Notes: generated by a model not told the origin, from the sequence alone. DNA of 64,000 nucleotides from Prorocentrum cordatum (GCA_963575745.1 CAUYUJ010019893.1:124501-188500); one strand, 5' to 3'; counted from the stretch's first letter, positions 37,188-48,057 are shown. Numbers and translations are program-made.

Positions 37188-37291
37188 CTAATTTATTGAG
37201 GGCTGATGATGGCAATCTTCTGGGAGGGGTGGAGGGGGTCGACGACGTTGCGTTTCGCGCCGGAATGCTTTGGAATGACGGAGGACGGGTA

Positions 37292-38217
37292 GCACCAGCA
37301 TGTAGGTGGCGATTTGCACCACATCGCCTGTGTACAACAGTGCTGGCGTGCACCGCATCGCTGGTGTACACCACACCGCCTATGTATACCACAGCAACCG
37401 CGCGCAGCACAGTGTCAGTTTGTGCCACCGTGCCTGCGGGCACAACAGCTCTTGTGTACACCACAGTGCCTACGTACACCACGTCAGCCGTGTGCAGCAC
37501 AACACCAGTGTACACCACGATGCCTGCGTGTATTGCAGTGCCTGGGTACACCACGGCGCATGTGTGCACCACAGCAACCGTGTGCAACACAGCACCATTG
37601 TTGTATATAGAAAGTTAAACGGAATCTCTATGACAAAAAAAGACACTTGTGGATCCCACAGAAAGCAACAGAAAGGAATCCTCATGGACACAGGAGCACC
37701 GCTGGAATCTACGAGTCCTCCCGAGTCCGCCCGCATCACCCTAACTCCTCCTATCTGCGTCCAGGAGGCTCCAGCTAAATGGGCCGTCCGAGAATCAAGT
37801 GGACCATTCAATCGAGCATTCTGCGGCGCCCGCTGAGATGCGCACGCGCACTGAAGCGCCAACCCACACGACAGGGGGTAAGGAGGAGGAGGTAGAAATA
37901 GAGGATGAGAGACACTTTCTTGGCGTGGCGTTTAGTTGTCCGCAGCAGATCCTCACAGCTCCTTCTTCCTGTCCTAGGCACGCAGGCGCTGCGGTGTACA
38001 CCAGCGCTGTGTTGCACGCGGATGCTGTTGTGTAGACAGGCGCTGTGGCGTGCACAGGCGCTGCGGTACACGCAAGCATTGCGGTGTACACAGGCGCTGT
38101 GTTGCACATGGTTGCTGCGGTGTACGCAGGCGTTGTGGTGTACACGCGCGCTGTGGTGCACTCGAGCGTTATGGTATACACAGGCGCGGTGGGGCAGATC
38201 GCCACCTACATGCTGCT
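37292..38217. repeat. Inverted pair of TACACCAC-type minisatellites
   Basis: Left arm 37292-37600 is a ~30-bp tandem repeat (TACACCACAGTGCCTACG type). Right arm 37990-38217 is its reverse complement (GGTGTACACAGGCGCTGTG type). The outer ends match exactly in kind: AGCATGTAGGTGGCGAT at the left and ATCGCCACCTACATGCTGCT at the right. The ~390-bp spacer (37601-37989) is unique and shows no gene. Confidence 0.75.
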
Positions 38218-38289
38218 CGCGTCGTCGACGTCGTCGTCGTCGCTCGTCGCTCGTCGCTCGTCGCGTCGTGCGCGCGTGCGCGGCTGTGG

Positions 38290-38735
38290 TGCCGGACCCA
38301 CACGGCGGGGGGGGGCGTTATGTCATACCCCCCCCGCCCCCCCCCCACATGACGCCCGTCATCGCCGAACATAATGAAACGCGCTCTAACAGATGCACCC
38401 CCAAGAGGTTGGGTGTTCTGAGCCCGCCGCTCGATGCGCTGGTGCTGTGGGCATGGGTGTCAGTGACGGCGCTGCCCTCCATCCTCCACCTCATTTATTG
38501 AGGTCGTCGTTTTCTTATTCATTGTCTTGCCGATCGGCGCTGGCCCTCACACCCCCCGCTGGAGTAGATTTTGGCTGTTTTGGGCGCCCGTGTCGAGCGG
38601 GTGGGGTCCCCCCCGCAGGACGCACTGTTTTAAACAGTCGCGCAAAGCAGAGGTCCGGAGCTAGAGCTCCCCCCCCCCCCTGTCCGCCCAATGTCGAAAC
38701 GCTAAATATCGGCCATGCGCAAAGGGGGGGTGGGC
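38290..38735. other. Inverted flank of array 1 and gene-free sequence
   Basis: 38300-38366 is the reverse complement of the 34645-34715 flank (GTTATGTCATA, C-tract, CATGACGCCCGTCAT). 38367-38735 has no supportable gene. Confidence 0.5.
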
Positions 38736-38738
38736 CTG

Positions 38739-38863
38739 GGGGGAGGGGGGAAGGCTTCTTGGAAGCACTCCTGCTTCTCAGATGGCGTGGGCCTTGTCTG
38801 CAGATGCAAGGCCCGCGCCTCCTGAGAAGCAGCCTCTCTCTAAGAAGCCTTCCCCCCTCCCCC
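38739..38863 (+). ncRNA. Candidate long hairpin (foldback), 125 nt
   Basis: 38739-38760 pairs perfectly with 38842-38863 (22 bp, GGGGGAGGGGGGAAGGCTTC TT). After an internal bulge, CTGCTTCTCAG (38771-38781) pairs with 38822-38832, and GGCGTGGGCCTTG (38784-38796) pairs with 38807-38819 with one wobble, around a 10-base loop. This could be a small-RNA precursor, a structured RNA or a short inverted-repeat transposon; the sequence alone does not decide. Confidence 0.45.
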
Positions 38864-38935
38864 TAAGTACCCCCGTCTGCGCGCCGCCAAAGAGGCCTGG
38901 AGCCAGACCCACCCCCTCCCCCCTTCCCTTTTCAT

Positions 38936-39045
38936 CGTCATGTTATCGTCTTCATCGTCATCGTCGTCAGTGTCATCGCCATCGTCATCAATCGTCGTCG
39001 TCGTCGTCGTCATCGTCATCTGTCGTCATCGTCATCGTCATCCCC
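38936..39045 (+). repeat. (TCA)/(CGT)n microsatellite
   Basis: CATCGTCATCGTC triplets with GTC blocks. Confidence 0.9.
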
Positions 39046-39186
39046 CCCCTTTCCGCCCAGTGTCGAAACGCCGCACCAGAGGACGCTCACCTCGGGGGCG
39101 GGCGAGCGGAGACAGCGGTAGGGTTGACTTCTCGGGGGGAGAGCCCGCTCGTCGCCCCACGGCGGCTTTTTATTCAAGGGCTCCCT

Positions 39187-39333
39187 CGAGGGCGCGAAGT
39201 TATTCGCGCTTCGCGCTTCGCGGTCCTCGTTCCTTCTCCTCCTCCTCCTCGTCCTCCTCTTCTCCCCCTTGGGGGGCGGCGCGAGAGCGCGAAGTTATTC
39301 GCGCTTCGCGCTTCGCGCAGCGCGAAGCGCGAA
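39187..39333 (+). repeat. Repeated GCGCGAAGTTATTCGCGC block with palindrome
   Basis: GCGCGAAGTTATTCGCGCTT occurs at ~39190 and again at ~39286. The second copy ends in a perfect palindrome with 14-base arms (39305-39318 and 39320-39333; TTCGCGCTTCGCGC). Just after, CTTCGTTGATTCCCAGGGAG is duplicated (39437 and 39486). Confidence 0.7.
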
Positions 39334-39944
39334 CTTAGGAGCCCTTGTTTATTCGGACGTGCAGGGGCGGAGGGACCTTGGGTGCGGGGCTGTGGACCCG
39401 CTGCAAGGGGCTCCGGGGACAGATCGAGAGACAATCCTTCGTTGATTCCCAGGGAGGCTGGGAAAAACACACGGAGACAATTCTTCGTTGATTCCCAGGG
39501 AGGTCGGGAAACACACGAGCACAATCATTACGGGAGAATGCGGGCTGTCGGGGGGAAGACGAAGGAGCCCAGGAAGTGCATGTAAATAATTGGGAAAGTG
39601 GGGTTTTGTGCCTATTTACTTGTGTGTCCCTATTTGTGTACAATACGGGAACATACATGAGGTCGGGGCGAAGACGATCCTCCCCTCGCGCAGCGCCGAG
39701 GGAGGCCATACCACTACGGAGAGGGCTCACCCGCTCCTCCTCCTTAGGACCGAGAGGCCCCCGGGCTCGAGCGAAGCGGTGCTGTGACAATGCCGTGGGC
39801 CGCTCTCGTTGTGACCCGTCTCGCAGCAAAACGACGGAAGAACGAAGGCAGGGCCATATATAGATCGAAGAAGAAATACAACACGCCACAAACATGATGA
39901 ACTTTGGGGGCTCCGCGCGGGGTTCCTGGATCCGCGCGGGGGGG

Positions 39945-40015
39945 CCCCGGCGGCGCCTCCGGCGCCGCCCCTGGCGCGCGGAGCGCGCCAGGCAGGGAGG
40001 GGGGTCCAGCGCAGA
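39945..40015 (+). repeat. Double-hairpin core, copy 1
   Basis: GGCGGCGCC-TCC-GGCGCCGCC is followed directly by CCTGGCGCGC-GGA-GCGCGCCAGG: two adjacent perfect stem-loops. Downstream GGGGTCCAGCGCAGACCC is shared with the foldback element at 53452. The second loop is GGA here but TCC in the 52.5- and 53.5-kb copies. Confidence 0.8.
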
Positions 40016-40093
40016 CCCAAGAAATGAGTGCGGATCGTCAAAATGTCATGCTATGGCGCTGTGTTCGTTCTTGTGCATTTTCTTTTGAGAACG

Positions 40094-40436
40094 AAGACGA
40101 CATGAAAGCGGAAAACGCCGTTCAGCTGGGGCCTTGACCGAGGTTCCAGGATCGGAGCTCGAGGAAAGGTGTTGCTGCAGTGGAGGCCCATGCCAAGGAA
40201 CACCCTGCTTGCCTCCAGGGTGCCCTGGGTTTATTGGGTCTGGATGGACCTGCGGTGGAAGGCGCGACGCTCCCGCACCAGAAATCGATGGGCGTCCTGG
40301 GGACTCAGGGTTGGGTTTCTTGTGGAAGGTCTCTTGCGGACTGGCCTCCGTTGCAACGAAGACGACATGAGAGCGGAAAGCGCCGTTCAGCTCGGGCCCG
40401 GACCGAGGTTCCAGGATCCAAGCTCGAGGCGAGGTT
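40094..40436 (+). repeat. Direct repeats around a 180-bp dispersed repeat
   Basis: ACGAAGACGACATGAAAGCG...CCGAGGTTCCAGGATC (40094-40166) recurs at 40360-40432. Between them, 40173-40350 matches 45911-46085 (CTGCAGTGGAGGCCCATGCC, CTGCTTGCCTCCAGGGTGCC). Confidence 0.75.
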
Positions 40437-40477
40437 CTGCCAGTTTGGGGCCGCTTGATTGGGGGGGAGGGGGGCCT

Positions 40478-40528
40478 CATCCTCCTCCTCCTCCTCCTCC
40501 TCCTCCTCCTCCTCCTTCTCCTTCTCCT
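40478..40528 (+). repeat. (TCC)n microsatellite
   Basis: CCTCCTCCTCC run immediately upstream of the zinc-finger gene. Confidence 0.9.
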
Positions 40529-40534
40529 CACCAC

Positions 40535-41248
40535 GAGGGGGAGGAGGGAACGATATGTGGGAAACGACTTCAAACCGTCCAGAGACTTATTGCACACCAT
40601 ACGGAAGCCCATGGAATCACCTTCTTCGGCCAAATCATCGTCACAAACCAGTGCCCCTGGTGCCAAAGCAGCTTCGTCAACAGAAGGGGGGCCCTGGACC
40701 ACGCGAGGAAAGACGCTCTGAGGCAGGGGAGGTGCTTCGTTGACATATCCAAGTGGGCCCACGAGGTTACGGTCCCCGATAGCCTCCAGTGCTGACTCTG
40801 CGACCACGTGGCTCAAGATTTAGCTCCCTTTCAGGAACATGTCCGCCAGCACATCCCAGGTCCCACAGTTGTAGTCGAGGCAACGAAGCACCAGCTCGTG
40901 AAGCAGATCATGTCGTGGAGACTCGCGCAGGGAGATGCTGGCGCATCGGCGGCAGCAGCATCGACGGGGGAGGAGGGCAACAGGGGCTCGGAGGGCAGGG
41001 CGAACAAGGTTCCGAAGACAGAGGGCGGCAAGGGCACTGGGGGAGAACAAGGAGGCGGAGGAGCAGGGCAACGAGCAGACCCGCGAGAGGCCCTGGTCAC
41101 CACTTCGAAGTTCGTGCTCGGGGGCGTGCAGGAGAGCCGAGACCACCATGACGCCCTCTGCGACTCCTGGCTCGTCCCGTCAGAGGTCCCCATGGTAGTC
41201 GCAGGAGCTCGAGCAGGCCAGAACTACACCAACGAAGTCAAGAGGCTC
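40535..41248 (+). CDS. C2H2 zinc-finger hypothetical protein, interrupted by TGA
   Basis: Frame continuous from about 40535. A first finger half reads ICGKRLQTVQRLIAHHTEAH. A second finger reads NQCPWCQSSFVNRRGALDHA (C-x2-C), followed by RKDALRQGRCFVDISKWAHE. A third reads LQC-[TGA 40793-40795]-LCDHVAQDLAPFQEHVRQH, giving C-x2-C-x12-H-x3-H exactly if TGA stands for one residue. Downstream comes VEATKHQLVKQIMSWRLAQG, a Gly/Glu-rich linker and FVLGGVQESRDHHDALCDSW. From memory of the family type, dinoflagellate retroelement proteins often end with such fingers, but no reverse transcriptase is visible nearby. The better frame switches at about 41247. Confidence 0.55.
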
Positions 41249-41772
41249 GGGAAAGGGCACGGGCACGGACCACCACGCTGGCCACATAGCAATCGCCACT
41301 GTGGAAGAGGCCATCAATGCCTTCAGCGACACGGACGAGAGCCACACGGCCAGCAAAGAGTACTTGAAGGAGTGGGTCGACTCCGTGAACGACAGCAAGC
41401 ACGGCCTCCGCCTCACCGACGCGACCTTCAGCTCGTTCAGGATCAAGGCGGCCTGTCAGAGAGAGAGAGAGAGAGAGAGAGAGCGACATGCAGGAGATGA
41501 CAAAGGTGATGTATGGGATAAAGTGCTATGCCGGCTACAAGTCGGCGTTGAGGATGAGCGGGGCGGAGGAGGAGTTAGTGACAAAAGCGAGGAGGCTCTC
41601 ACCAGACGCGCTAAGAAAAGCGCTGAACGACGCCCTATTCGTGAGCAGGGGGACCATGCCAATGGGAGCGGTGCCGAAGACCGAACTGGAGAGAGCAGTG
41701 GGGCGCCAGCTCAAACAGTTAATGCATCAGGGAGGGCTCAAGAGGACACAGGTAGACGATACTCAGTTGTAG
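41249..41772 (+). CDS. Continuation of the zinc-finger protein, with a (GA)n insertion
   Basis: HHAGHIAIATVEEAINAFSD, EYLKEWVDSVNDSKHGLRLT and TDATFSSFRIKAACQ run to a (GA)n run (41459-41483) that changes frame. After it MYGIKCYAGYKSALRMSGAE, VTKARRLSPDALRKALNDAL and MPMGAVPKTELERAVGRQL reach TAG 41770-41772. Helical, no known domain. The microsatellite is either an expansion that broke the gene or part of a small intron. Confidence 0.5.
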
Positions 41773-42280
41773 TGGTCCAGATAGCGCACGACCCTCGGAG
41801 ACATACCGTTCTGACTAGAACGGTACAGAGTGGCAGTGAGCACGCGAGAGGATCATCCAGACAGGTGCAAAGCTACCGACAGGAGATTCAGAACAGTCTC
41901 GTGTATCAATAGGAGCACGCAGCCTCTCGAGTCTTTCGACGCGCCCTAGGTGGGGAAATCCAAAGCCGCTCGACACGCTAGAAGTCCCACTGGCGCGGGG
42001 GAGGACGTGTTGTGCTGGCGCGGGGTGGGTCCTCCTTTGGATCGCCCTGCCGCATGGGCAGTCGCGGAGGCTCACCCCTTGCTAAAAGCAGTTTCGTGTA
42101 TGATAGCAGCCAGCGGTATGACAGCGGGGCTCACCCCGCTGACGGGGCAGCGCCCACGCCCAAGAGGCGCAGCGCACGCTCCAGGCTCTGGCGGATTGGA
42201 GCCCAGGCGGCCAAGCATCCATATTTTCCAGAGGGGCACTTTGCGAGAGATCGAAACTCGAGCGCACCCTACTGAGCACC

Positions 42281-42400
42281 ACCTCCACCTCCTCCTCCTC
42301 TTCCCCCTCCTTCTCCTCCTCTCCTCTTCCTTCCTTCTCCTCCTCCTCCTCCTCCTTCTCCTCCTCCTCCTCCTCCTCCTCCTCCTCCTCCTCCTCCTTG
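42281..42400 (+). repeat. (CTC)n microsatellite
   Basis: CTCCTCCTCC with CTTC variants; the bases between the zinc-finger gene and this tract (41773-42280) show no gene. Confidence 0.9.
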
Positions 42401-42639
42401 TGTCCTGGCCACCGGGGGGGCCCCGTGCCCCCGAGGAGCAGGCGCTGCTTCGAGGACGTGGCGACCATTTTGTTGGGGGGGGGGCCCCTGTGGCGCTCGG
42501 CCCGGTCGTAGGTCGCCCCGGACAAGCAAAGCGGGGGCCGGGCGCGGAACGTGGGAGGAATTCCGCAACAGTGCGGGACCAGAGCAAAGCGGAAGTGTGA
42601 GTGTGAGGCCCGGGAAAAATGGAAGTATGAAACAGTATG

Positions 42640-42950
42640 GACAGCGTCTGAGCCTCATTCCCAAATGTGTTCAATTCGAGGTCCAACTTATATGTCAAAC
42701 TGTTCTTTGGTTCAAGCGCCCACGTCTGGGCGAACATGTGTCAAAGTGTTTTCAACCTGCTTTCAATCCTCCAAATCTGGAAGAACATATCATTTGTTCG
42801 GAGTTTGTCTTAATGTTCAAGCTTCCAGATCCGGGCGAATTTTTTCACGCGTATTTCAAACTTCCCGCAACATTCCGAATCTGGACGAAATTGTTCGAAC
42901 TGTTCTTGCATTTCCAAAATGAGAGGAGCGTTTCCCGCACTTTCCGGAAT
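42640..42950 (+). repeat. ~60-bp degenerate AT-rich minisatellite
   Basis: Units with CTTCCAGATCCGGGCGAA / CCTCCAAATCTGGAAGAA / TCCGAATCTGGACGAA. The same motif (CTTCCAGATCCGGGG) reappears at ~44896, so the repeat lies on both sides of 90-bp array 2. Confidence 0.65.
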
Positions 42951-43011
42951 TATTTTTCCCAACCATCCTGTGGTGTTGGGTCCTCGTTTTGAAGAGACAG
43001 CGCCCCGCGTC
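42951..43011 (+). repeat. Conserved leader of the 90-bp element, copy 2
   Basis: TTTTTCCCAACCATCCTGTG, GTGTTGGGTCCTCGTTTTGA, AGAGACAGCGCCCCGCGTC; only a few differences from 34911-34970. Followed by TTCC/TCC tracts (43012-43090). Confidence 0.85.
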
Positions 43012-43095
43012 TCCTCTCCTTCCTTCCTTCCTTCGTTCCTTCCTTCCTTCCTCCTCCTCCGCCTCCTCCCCCCTCCCTCCTCCCTCCTCCCACTA

Positions 43096-44795
43096 TCACG
43101 GCACACCCCTCGCACGTTTCGCGGCCCCATATGGAGCTCCACCGAAGGCCCCAGTGGCTGCGTTGGCATGGCGGCGCCGCGCCCATTTCGGCACACCCCT
43201 CACACGCTTCGTGGCCCCATAGGGAGCTCCACCGAGCTCCACCGAAGGCCCCAGTGGCTGAGTTGGCATGGCGGCGCCTCGCCCATTTCGGCACACCCCT
43301 CACACGCTTCGTGGCCCCATAGGGAGCTCCACCGAAGGCCCCAGTGGCTGCGTTGGCATGGCGGCGCCGCACCCATTTCGGCACACCCCTCACACGTTTC
43401 ATGGCCCCATAGGGAGCTCCACCGAAGGCCCCAGTGACTGCGTTGGCATGGCGGCGCCGCACCCATTTCGGCACACCCCTCACACGCTTCGTGGCCCCAT
43501 AGGGAGCTCCACCGAAGGCCCCAGTGGCTGCGTTCGCATGGCGGCGCCGCACCCATTTGGCACACCCCTCACACGCTTCGTGGCCCCATAGGGAGCTCCA
43601 GGGAGCATCCAGGAGAGCATGGCATGGCACCCATTTCGGGCTTCGTGCCCCGCCCCCATTCCCGCACCCATTTCGGCACGCCCCTCACACGCTTCGTGGC
43701 CCCATAGGGAGCTCCACCGAAGGCCCCAGTGGCTGCGTTGGCATGGCGGCGCCGCACCCAATTTGGCACACCCCTCACACGTTTCGTGGCCCCATAGGGA
43801 GCTCCACCGAAGGCCCCAGTGGCTGCGTTGGCATGGCGGCGCCGCACCCATTTCGGCACACCCCTCACACGTTTCGTGGCCCCATAGGGAGCTCCACCGA
43901 AGGCCCCAGTGGCTGCGTTCGCATGGCGGCGCCGCACCCATTTCGGCACACCCCTCACACGTTTCGTGGCCCCATAGGGAGCTCCACCGAAGGCCCCAGT
44001 GGCTGCGTTCGCATGGCGGCGCCGCACCCAATTTGGCACACCCCTCACACTTCGTGGCCCCATAGGGAGCTCCACCGAAGGCCCCAGTGGCTGCGTTGGC
44101 ATGGCGGCGCCGCACCCATTTCGGCACGCCCCTCACACGCTTCGTGGCCCCAGGGAGCTCCACCGAAGGCCCCAGTGGCTGCGTTGGCATGGCGGCGCCG
44201 CACCCATTTCTGCACACCCCTCACACGTTTCGTGGCCCCATAGGGAGCTCCACCGAAGGCCCCAGTGGCTGCGTTGGCATGGCGGCGCCGCGCCCATTTC
44301 GGCACACCCTCACACGTTTCGTGGCCCCGCTCCACCGAAGGCCCAGTGGCTGCGTTGGCATGGCGGCCCGCGCCCATTTCGGCACACCCCTCACACGTTT
44401 CGTGGCCCCATAGGGAGCTCCACCGAAGGCCCCAGTGGCTGCGTTGGCATGGCGGCGCCGCGCCCATTTCGGCACACCCCTCACACGTTTCGTGGCCCCA
44501 TAGGGAGCTCCACCGAAGGCCCCAGTGGCTGCTTTGGCATGGCGGCGCCGCACCCATTTCGGCACACCCCTCACACGCTTCGTGGCCCCATATGGAGCTC
44601 CACCGAAGGCCCCAGTGGCTGCGTTGGCATGGCGGAGCCGCACCCATTTCGGCACACCCCTCACACGTTTCGTGGCCACATAGGGAGCTCCACCGAAGGC
44701 CCCAGTGCTACCGCCCTCATGCCTCCCGTACGCCCAGGACAGCATTTCGTGGCACGCCTTTCGTGGCCCCATAGGGAGCTCCATCGAAAGCGGCA
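43096..44795 (+). repeat. 90-bp tandem array 2, about 19 units
   Basis: Same core as array 1, but the variable part is GCGTTGGCATGGCGGCGCC instead of GCTCGCATGCGGTTCC. Units are very similar to each other (recent homogenisation), with a few truncated ones (43215-43240, 44325-44370). 90-bp period; open frames are artefacts. Confidence 0.95.
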
Positions 44796-44809
44796 CCCAC
44801 AAAGCGTTA

Positions 44810-44841
44810 TTCACAATTGCATATGGTTTGGTGTTTCGCCA
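44810..44841 (+). repeat. Conserved trailer of the 90-bp element, copy 2
   Basis: TTCACAATTGCATATGG then TTTGGTGTTTCGCCA. Confidence 0.7.
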
Positions 44842-44869
44842 AGATAAGTTTGAATATTGGGATATGCTT

Positions 44870-45910
44870 AAACTTGTCTGCAAACCTTTCTACCAAACTT
44901 CCAGATCCGGGGACACGGTCCCAAATTTCCAAAGCTGGGCAAACCGCTGCTGATGTATTTCGGCCGCTTCGCGATACCACATTTTCGTACATCTTTCCAA
45001 CATGTGAATCAAATTAGTATTTCAACAGTTTGATTTGTCCGAGGCGGCATAACAAGGCTGGTCCGCATGACAAACATCCCACCCGACGGCTTGTTTTCTA
45101 CATTCGCCCTCTGGAGGCCTTCGCCGGCTCTCGCGACCGTTAAAACATTGACTTAGGATGAAGATCGTGTCCAGGCGAAAACGTCGAGATGTCTGGGGGT
45201 CGACGTGGTGACTGGACCATGACGTCGGGGGTCTGTGCCCCGCGACCCCCCCAGAAGTTCTCCCTGCCGGCTTCCGCAGCAATCTCGGCCCTGGGCCTCG
45301 GTCCTCCAGCCACAGCTCGGCGGCTCGGCCGCTTCCCCCCCCAGGCCCCGCGGCGGGCCGGCGCGTCCCCCTCTCTCCATCCCGGCTGCCTTGAGACGCC
45401 CTCATGGAAGCGCAACGCGCTCCGCGTTCAAAACGTACCGGGTCGAGATGTTACGTACCAGGTCAACATGTGGGCCTACATTTCGGCGAGTGTGTGCAGC
45501 CAGGCGCACGTTTTGAATGTACGCGTTGAGCCTTGTGTCAATACGCTCCGGGTTGCGTGTTGCGTATCAGGGCAGCGAATTTCTTGACGATCTTCAGGAC
45601 AGGACGTGTATTAACCCAGCGCGTGCCAGCTCGTCTGACAGCACGCTGCCCGCGCCGGCCCCCCTCACTTTGCCCGCGTCGCACAGAAGGGATTTGGTAG
45701 CCGACGGAGAACAACTGCAGAAACATGAGATGTCGACGGTCCGCGTGGATCTCTTGAATCGGCGATGGACCCCCATCCTTGGCGCGCGGAACGGGGCAGG
45801 GCGGCCGCCAGAGGACTTCCGGCGCAGAGCCGAGGCATCCGTTCGGACCGTCGAGCAGGTCATGTTCCTGCTTGCGGTTGTTTTCCATGTGGACAAGCAC
45901 GCAGTGGTAC
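44870..45910. other. No supportable gene
   Basis: AT-richer sequence to ~45060 (with the CTTCCAGATCC motif at 44896), then mixed GC-rich sequence. Frames are short or compositionally biased. Confidence 0.4.
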
Positions 45911-46085
45911 TGCAGTGGAGGCCCATGCCAAGCAACACCCTGCTTGCCTCCAGGGTGCCCTGGGGTTCTCGGGTGTTGGTGGCTTTGCGGTGGAAAGCGT
46001 GACGTGCCCACACCGAAAACCAATGGGCGTCCTTGGGTCTCAGGGTTGTTGTTTTTTTCGGTGGAAGGGTTTCTTGTGGACTGGC
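45911..46085 (+). repeat. 180-bp dispersed repeat, second copy
   Basis: Matches 40173-40350 in the same orientation (CTGCAGTGGAGGCCCATGCC, CTGCTTGCCTCCAGGGTGCC, GATGGGCGTCCTTGGGTCTC type words). Confidence 0.8.
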
Positions 46086-46595
46086 CTCCACTGTAGCACA
46101 CGTCCTGAGGATCCTCGACCCTCCTCGAGCAGCGACCCCTCGGAGCCCCCCGGTCGGCGAGATGCCCGCGCCCTCGGGAGCCCCCGCCGAGCGGCTCGCT
46201 CCGGAGCTCGCGGAGCTCGGCGCCGCGCCGGACGCCGACGCCCTCAGCACGGCAGGGCTCCAGGCTGCGCACAGGCGGCCCCCCCTAAGGTGGTCCAAGC
46301 TGGCCTCGAAATCGCAGGCCTGGAGCTTGGCACCTACACCAGCAGCAGAGTTTGCTTCCACCGAGGGGAGATGCTCCCGATCTCGGCGATGGTGGTAGCA
46401 TTCGGGCTTATGGGTGGCCGGCATATTAGCACCAACACCGAAATCTACGATCACCTCCTCCCAGTGGAAGCAGCCCCATGTGCTGGTGTTGGTGACCAAT
46501 CTCCAGGCCTCCAGTCAAGAAAGGCCCCCCGAGCAGACACATCTGGCCTCCACAGCCCCCCCGGGCAGCCCTGGGCGACCTCAACAGATCAGCCG

Positions 46596-46637
46596 TGGGG
46601 CGCGGAGCGCCCCAGGGGCGCCGCCAGAGGCGGCGCC
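46596..46637 (-). repeat. Double-hairpin core, copy 2, reversed
   Basis: TGGGGCGC-GGA-GCGCCCCA (46596-46614), then GGCGCCGCC-AGA-GGCGGCGCC (46617-46637): the reverse complement of the two-hairpin order at 52540 and 53534. Confidence 0.8.
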
Positions 46638-46739
46638 AGGGTGTCGAGACCGCCCCGGACTACGCGGGGGCTCGTGGAGGCCCGCCGGGGCTGCGCGGCG
46701 GGGCCTGTGGAGGCCAGCCGGGGCTACCCTCGCTGGGCG

Positions 46740-47130
46740 GAACACACAGATGCGTAGCCGCGGCCTGACGGGACTGGCCCATGGGCCGCGACCCCGTGGA
46801 TATGGCGCGTTTTTCTCGCGGCTGCCTCGCGTTGAGGCATCCGTACGACCGCGCAACCGCGGGATCGCGGCCTGTAGTCCAGACCGCAAGGGCGCGGGCA
46901 CGGATACGTTCGCCGCTCGAGTGCGGATATGTTCGCCGCTCGTGACACCAGGGGGAGGGGAGGGAGGAGGGAATCTTTGCCTCCCAGGTGGGATCCGAGT
47001 AGATGTGGTCGGAAGATTGCGCAGCATCGCCATGCATCACCGATGCGGCTTGGTGTAGGGCCCGATCTGCTTCACGTCGACGTCGGCGATGCGGTGCGAT
47101 CCTTCGGCCCCATCTGCTCCAGTTGGGAGG
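46740..47130. repeat. Two adjoining dispersed repeats
   Basis: 46740-46935 is, in reverse complement, related to 53030-53400 (GGCGAACNNATCCGT, GCGGTCTGGA, GATCCCGCGG words). 46940-47130 is the second copy of the GATGCATCG-type repeat at 33290. Confidence 0.55.
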
Positions 47131-47139
47131 CCTATAGGG

Positions 47140-47695
47140 AAGTAGGAGGAGGATGAGGGGAGGAGGAAGAACAGGAAGCGGAGGGAAGGAGGAGGAGGAG
47201 GTGGAGGAGGAGGAGGAGGGAAGGACCCGGGGAGGAGGAGGAGGAGGAGGAGGAGGAGGAGGAGGACGAGGAGTAGGACGAGGAGCAGGAGGGGAGGAGG
47301 AGGAGGAGGTGGAGGAGGGTTGATAGCTCAAAGGACGGGGTCGTGATGGGGGGAGGAAGAGGGAAGGAAGAGGAGAAGGTGGGGGAGGGAGAGGTGGAGG
47401 AGGAGGAGGGGGAGGAGGAGGCGGAGGAGGAGGAGGAGGAGGAGGAGGAGGAGGAGGAGGAGGAGGAGGAGGAGGAGGAGGAGGAGGAGGAGGAGGAGGA
47501 GGAGGAGGAGGAGGAGGAGGAGGGGAGGAGGAGGAGGAGGAGGAGGAGGAGGAGGAGGAGGGAGGAGGAGGAGGAGGAGGAGGAGGAGGAGGAGGAGGAG
47601 GAGGAGGAGGAGAGGAGGAGGAGGGAGGAGGAGGAGGAGGAGGAAGGAGGAGGAGTAGGAGGAGGAGGAGGAGGAGGGTTCTGAGGAGGTGGAGG
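47140..47695 (+). repeat. (GGA)n microsatellite, ~550 bp
   Basis: Almost pure GGA/GAGGAGG, interrupted near 47310 and ending near 47695 by the same ~30-bp phrase (GGGTTGATAGCTCAAAG / GGGTTGATGGCTCAAAG). Confidence 0.97.
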
Positions 47696-48057
47696 AGGGT
47701 TGATGGCTCAAAGAACGGGGTCGGGGTCCTGAGGGAGGGGGTCCTAAAGCCGAGGTGCCAAAACTATGGTAGATCACCCTTGGATCCCTTCCTATCCTCA
47801 GGCCCCCATCCCTCAGGATCCCATCTTTGAACCACCGAGAGGGCTTCTGGGGCCTGTTGGGAAGCCCCCTGGGGGCCTTTTTGGAAGCGTTTTGGGAGTC
47901 TGTGGGGGCCTCTTGGGCCTTCTTGGGGTCCTTTGGGGGCTCTTCTGGGCCTGCGGGGGGGGGCGTCTTGGGGGGCTTAGGCCGTCTATGGGCCCTCTTG
48001 GGGCTGTCTTGGGCCGTCCAGAGGGCCTCCCATGGCCATCTTGAGGCTCCTTTGGGA

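Noticed and set aside
40808-40817. GTGGCTCAAG as a spliced-leader relic
   Set aside because: Ten bases only, and they lie inside a good zinc-finger coding frame.
47343-47684. Poly-Glu protein
   Set aside because: (GGA)n microsatellite translation.
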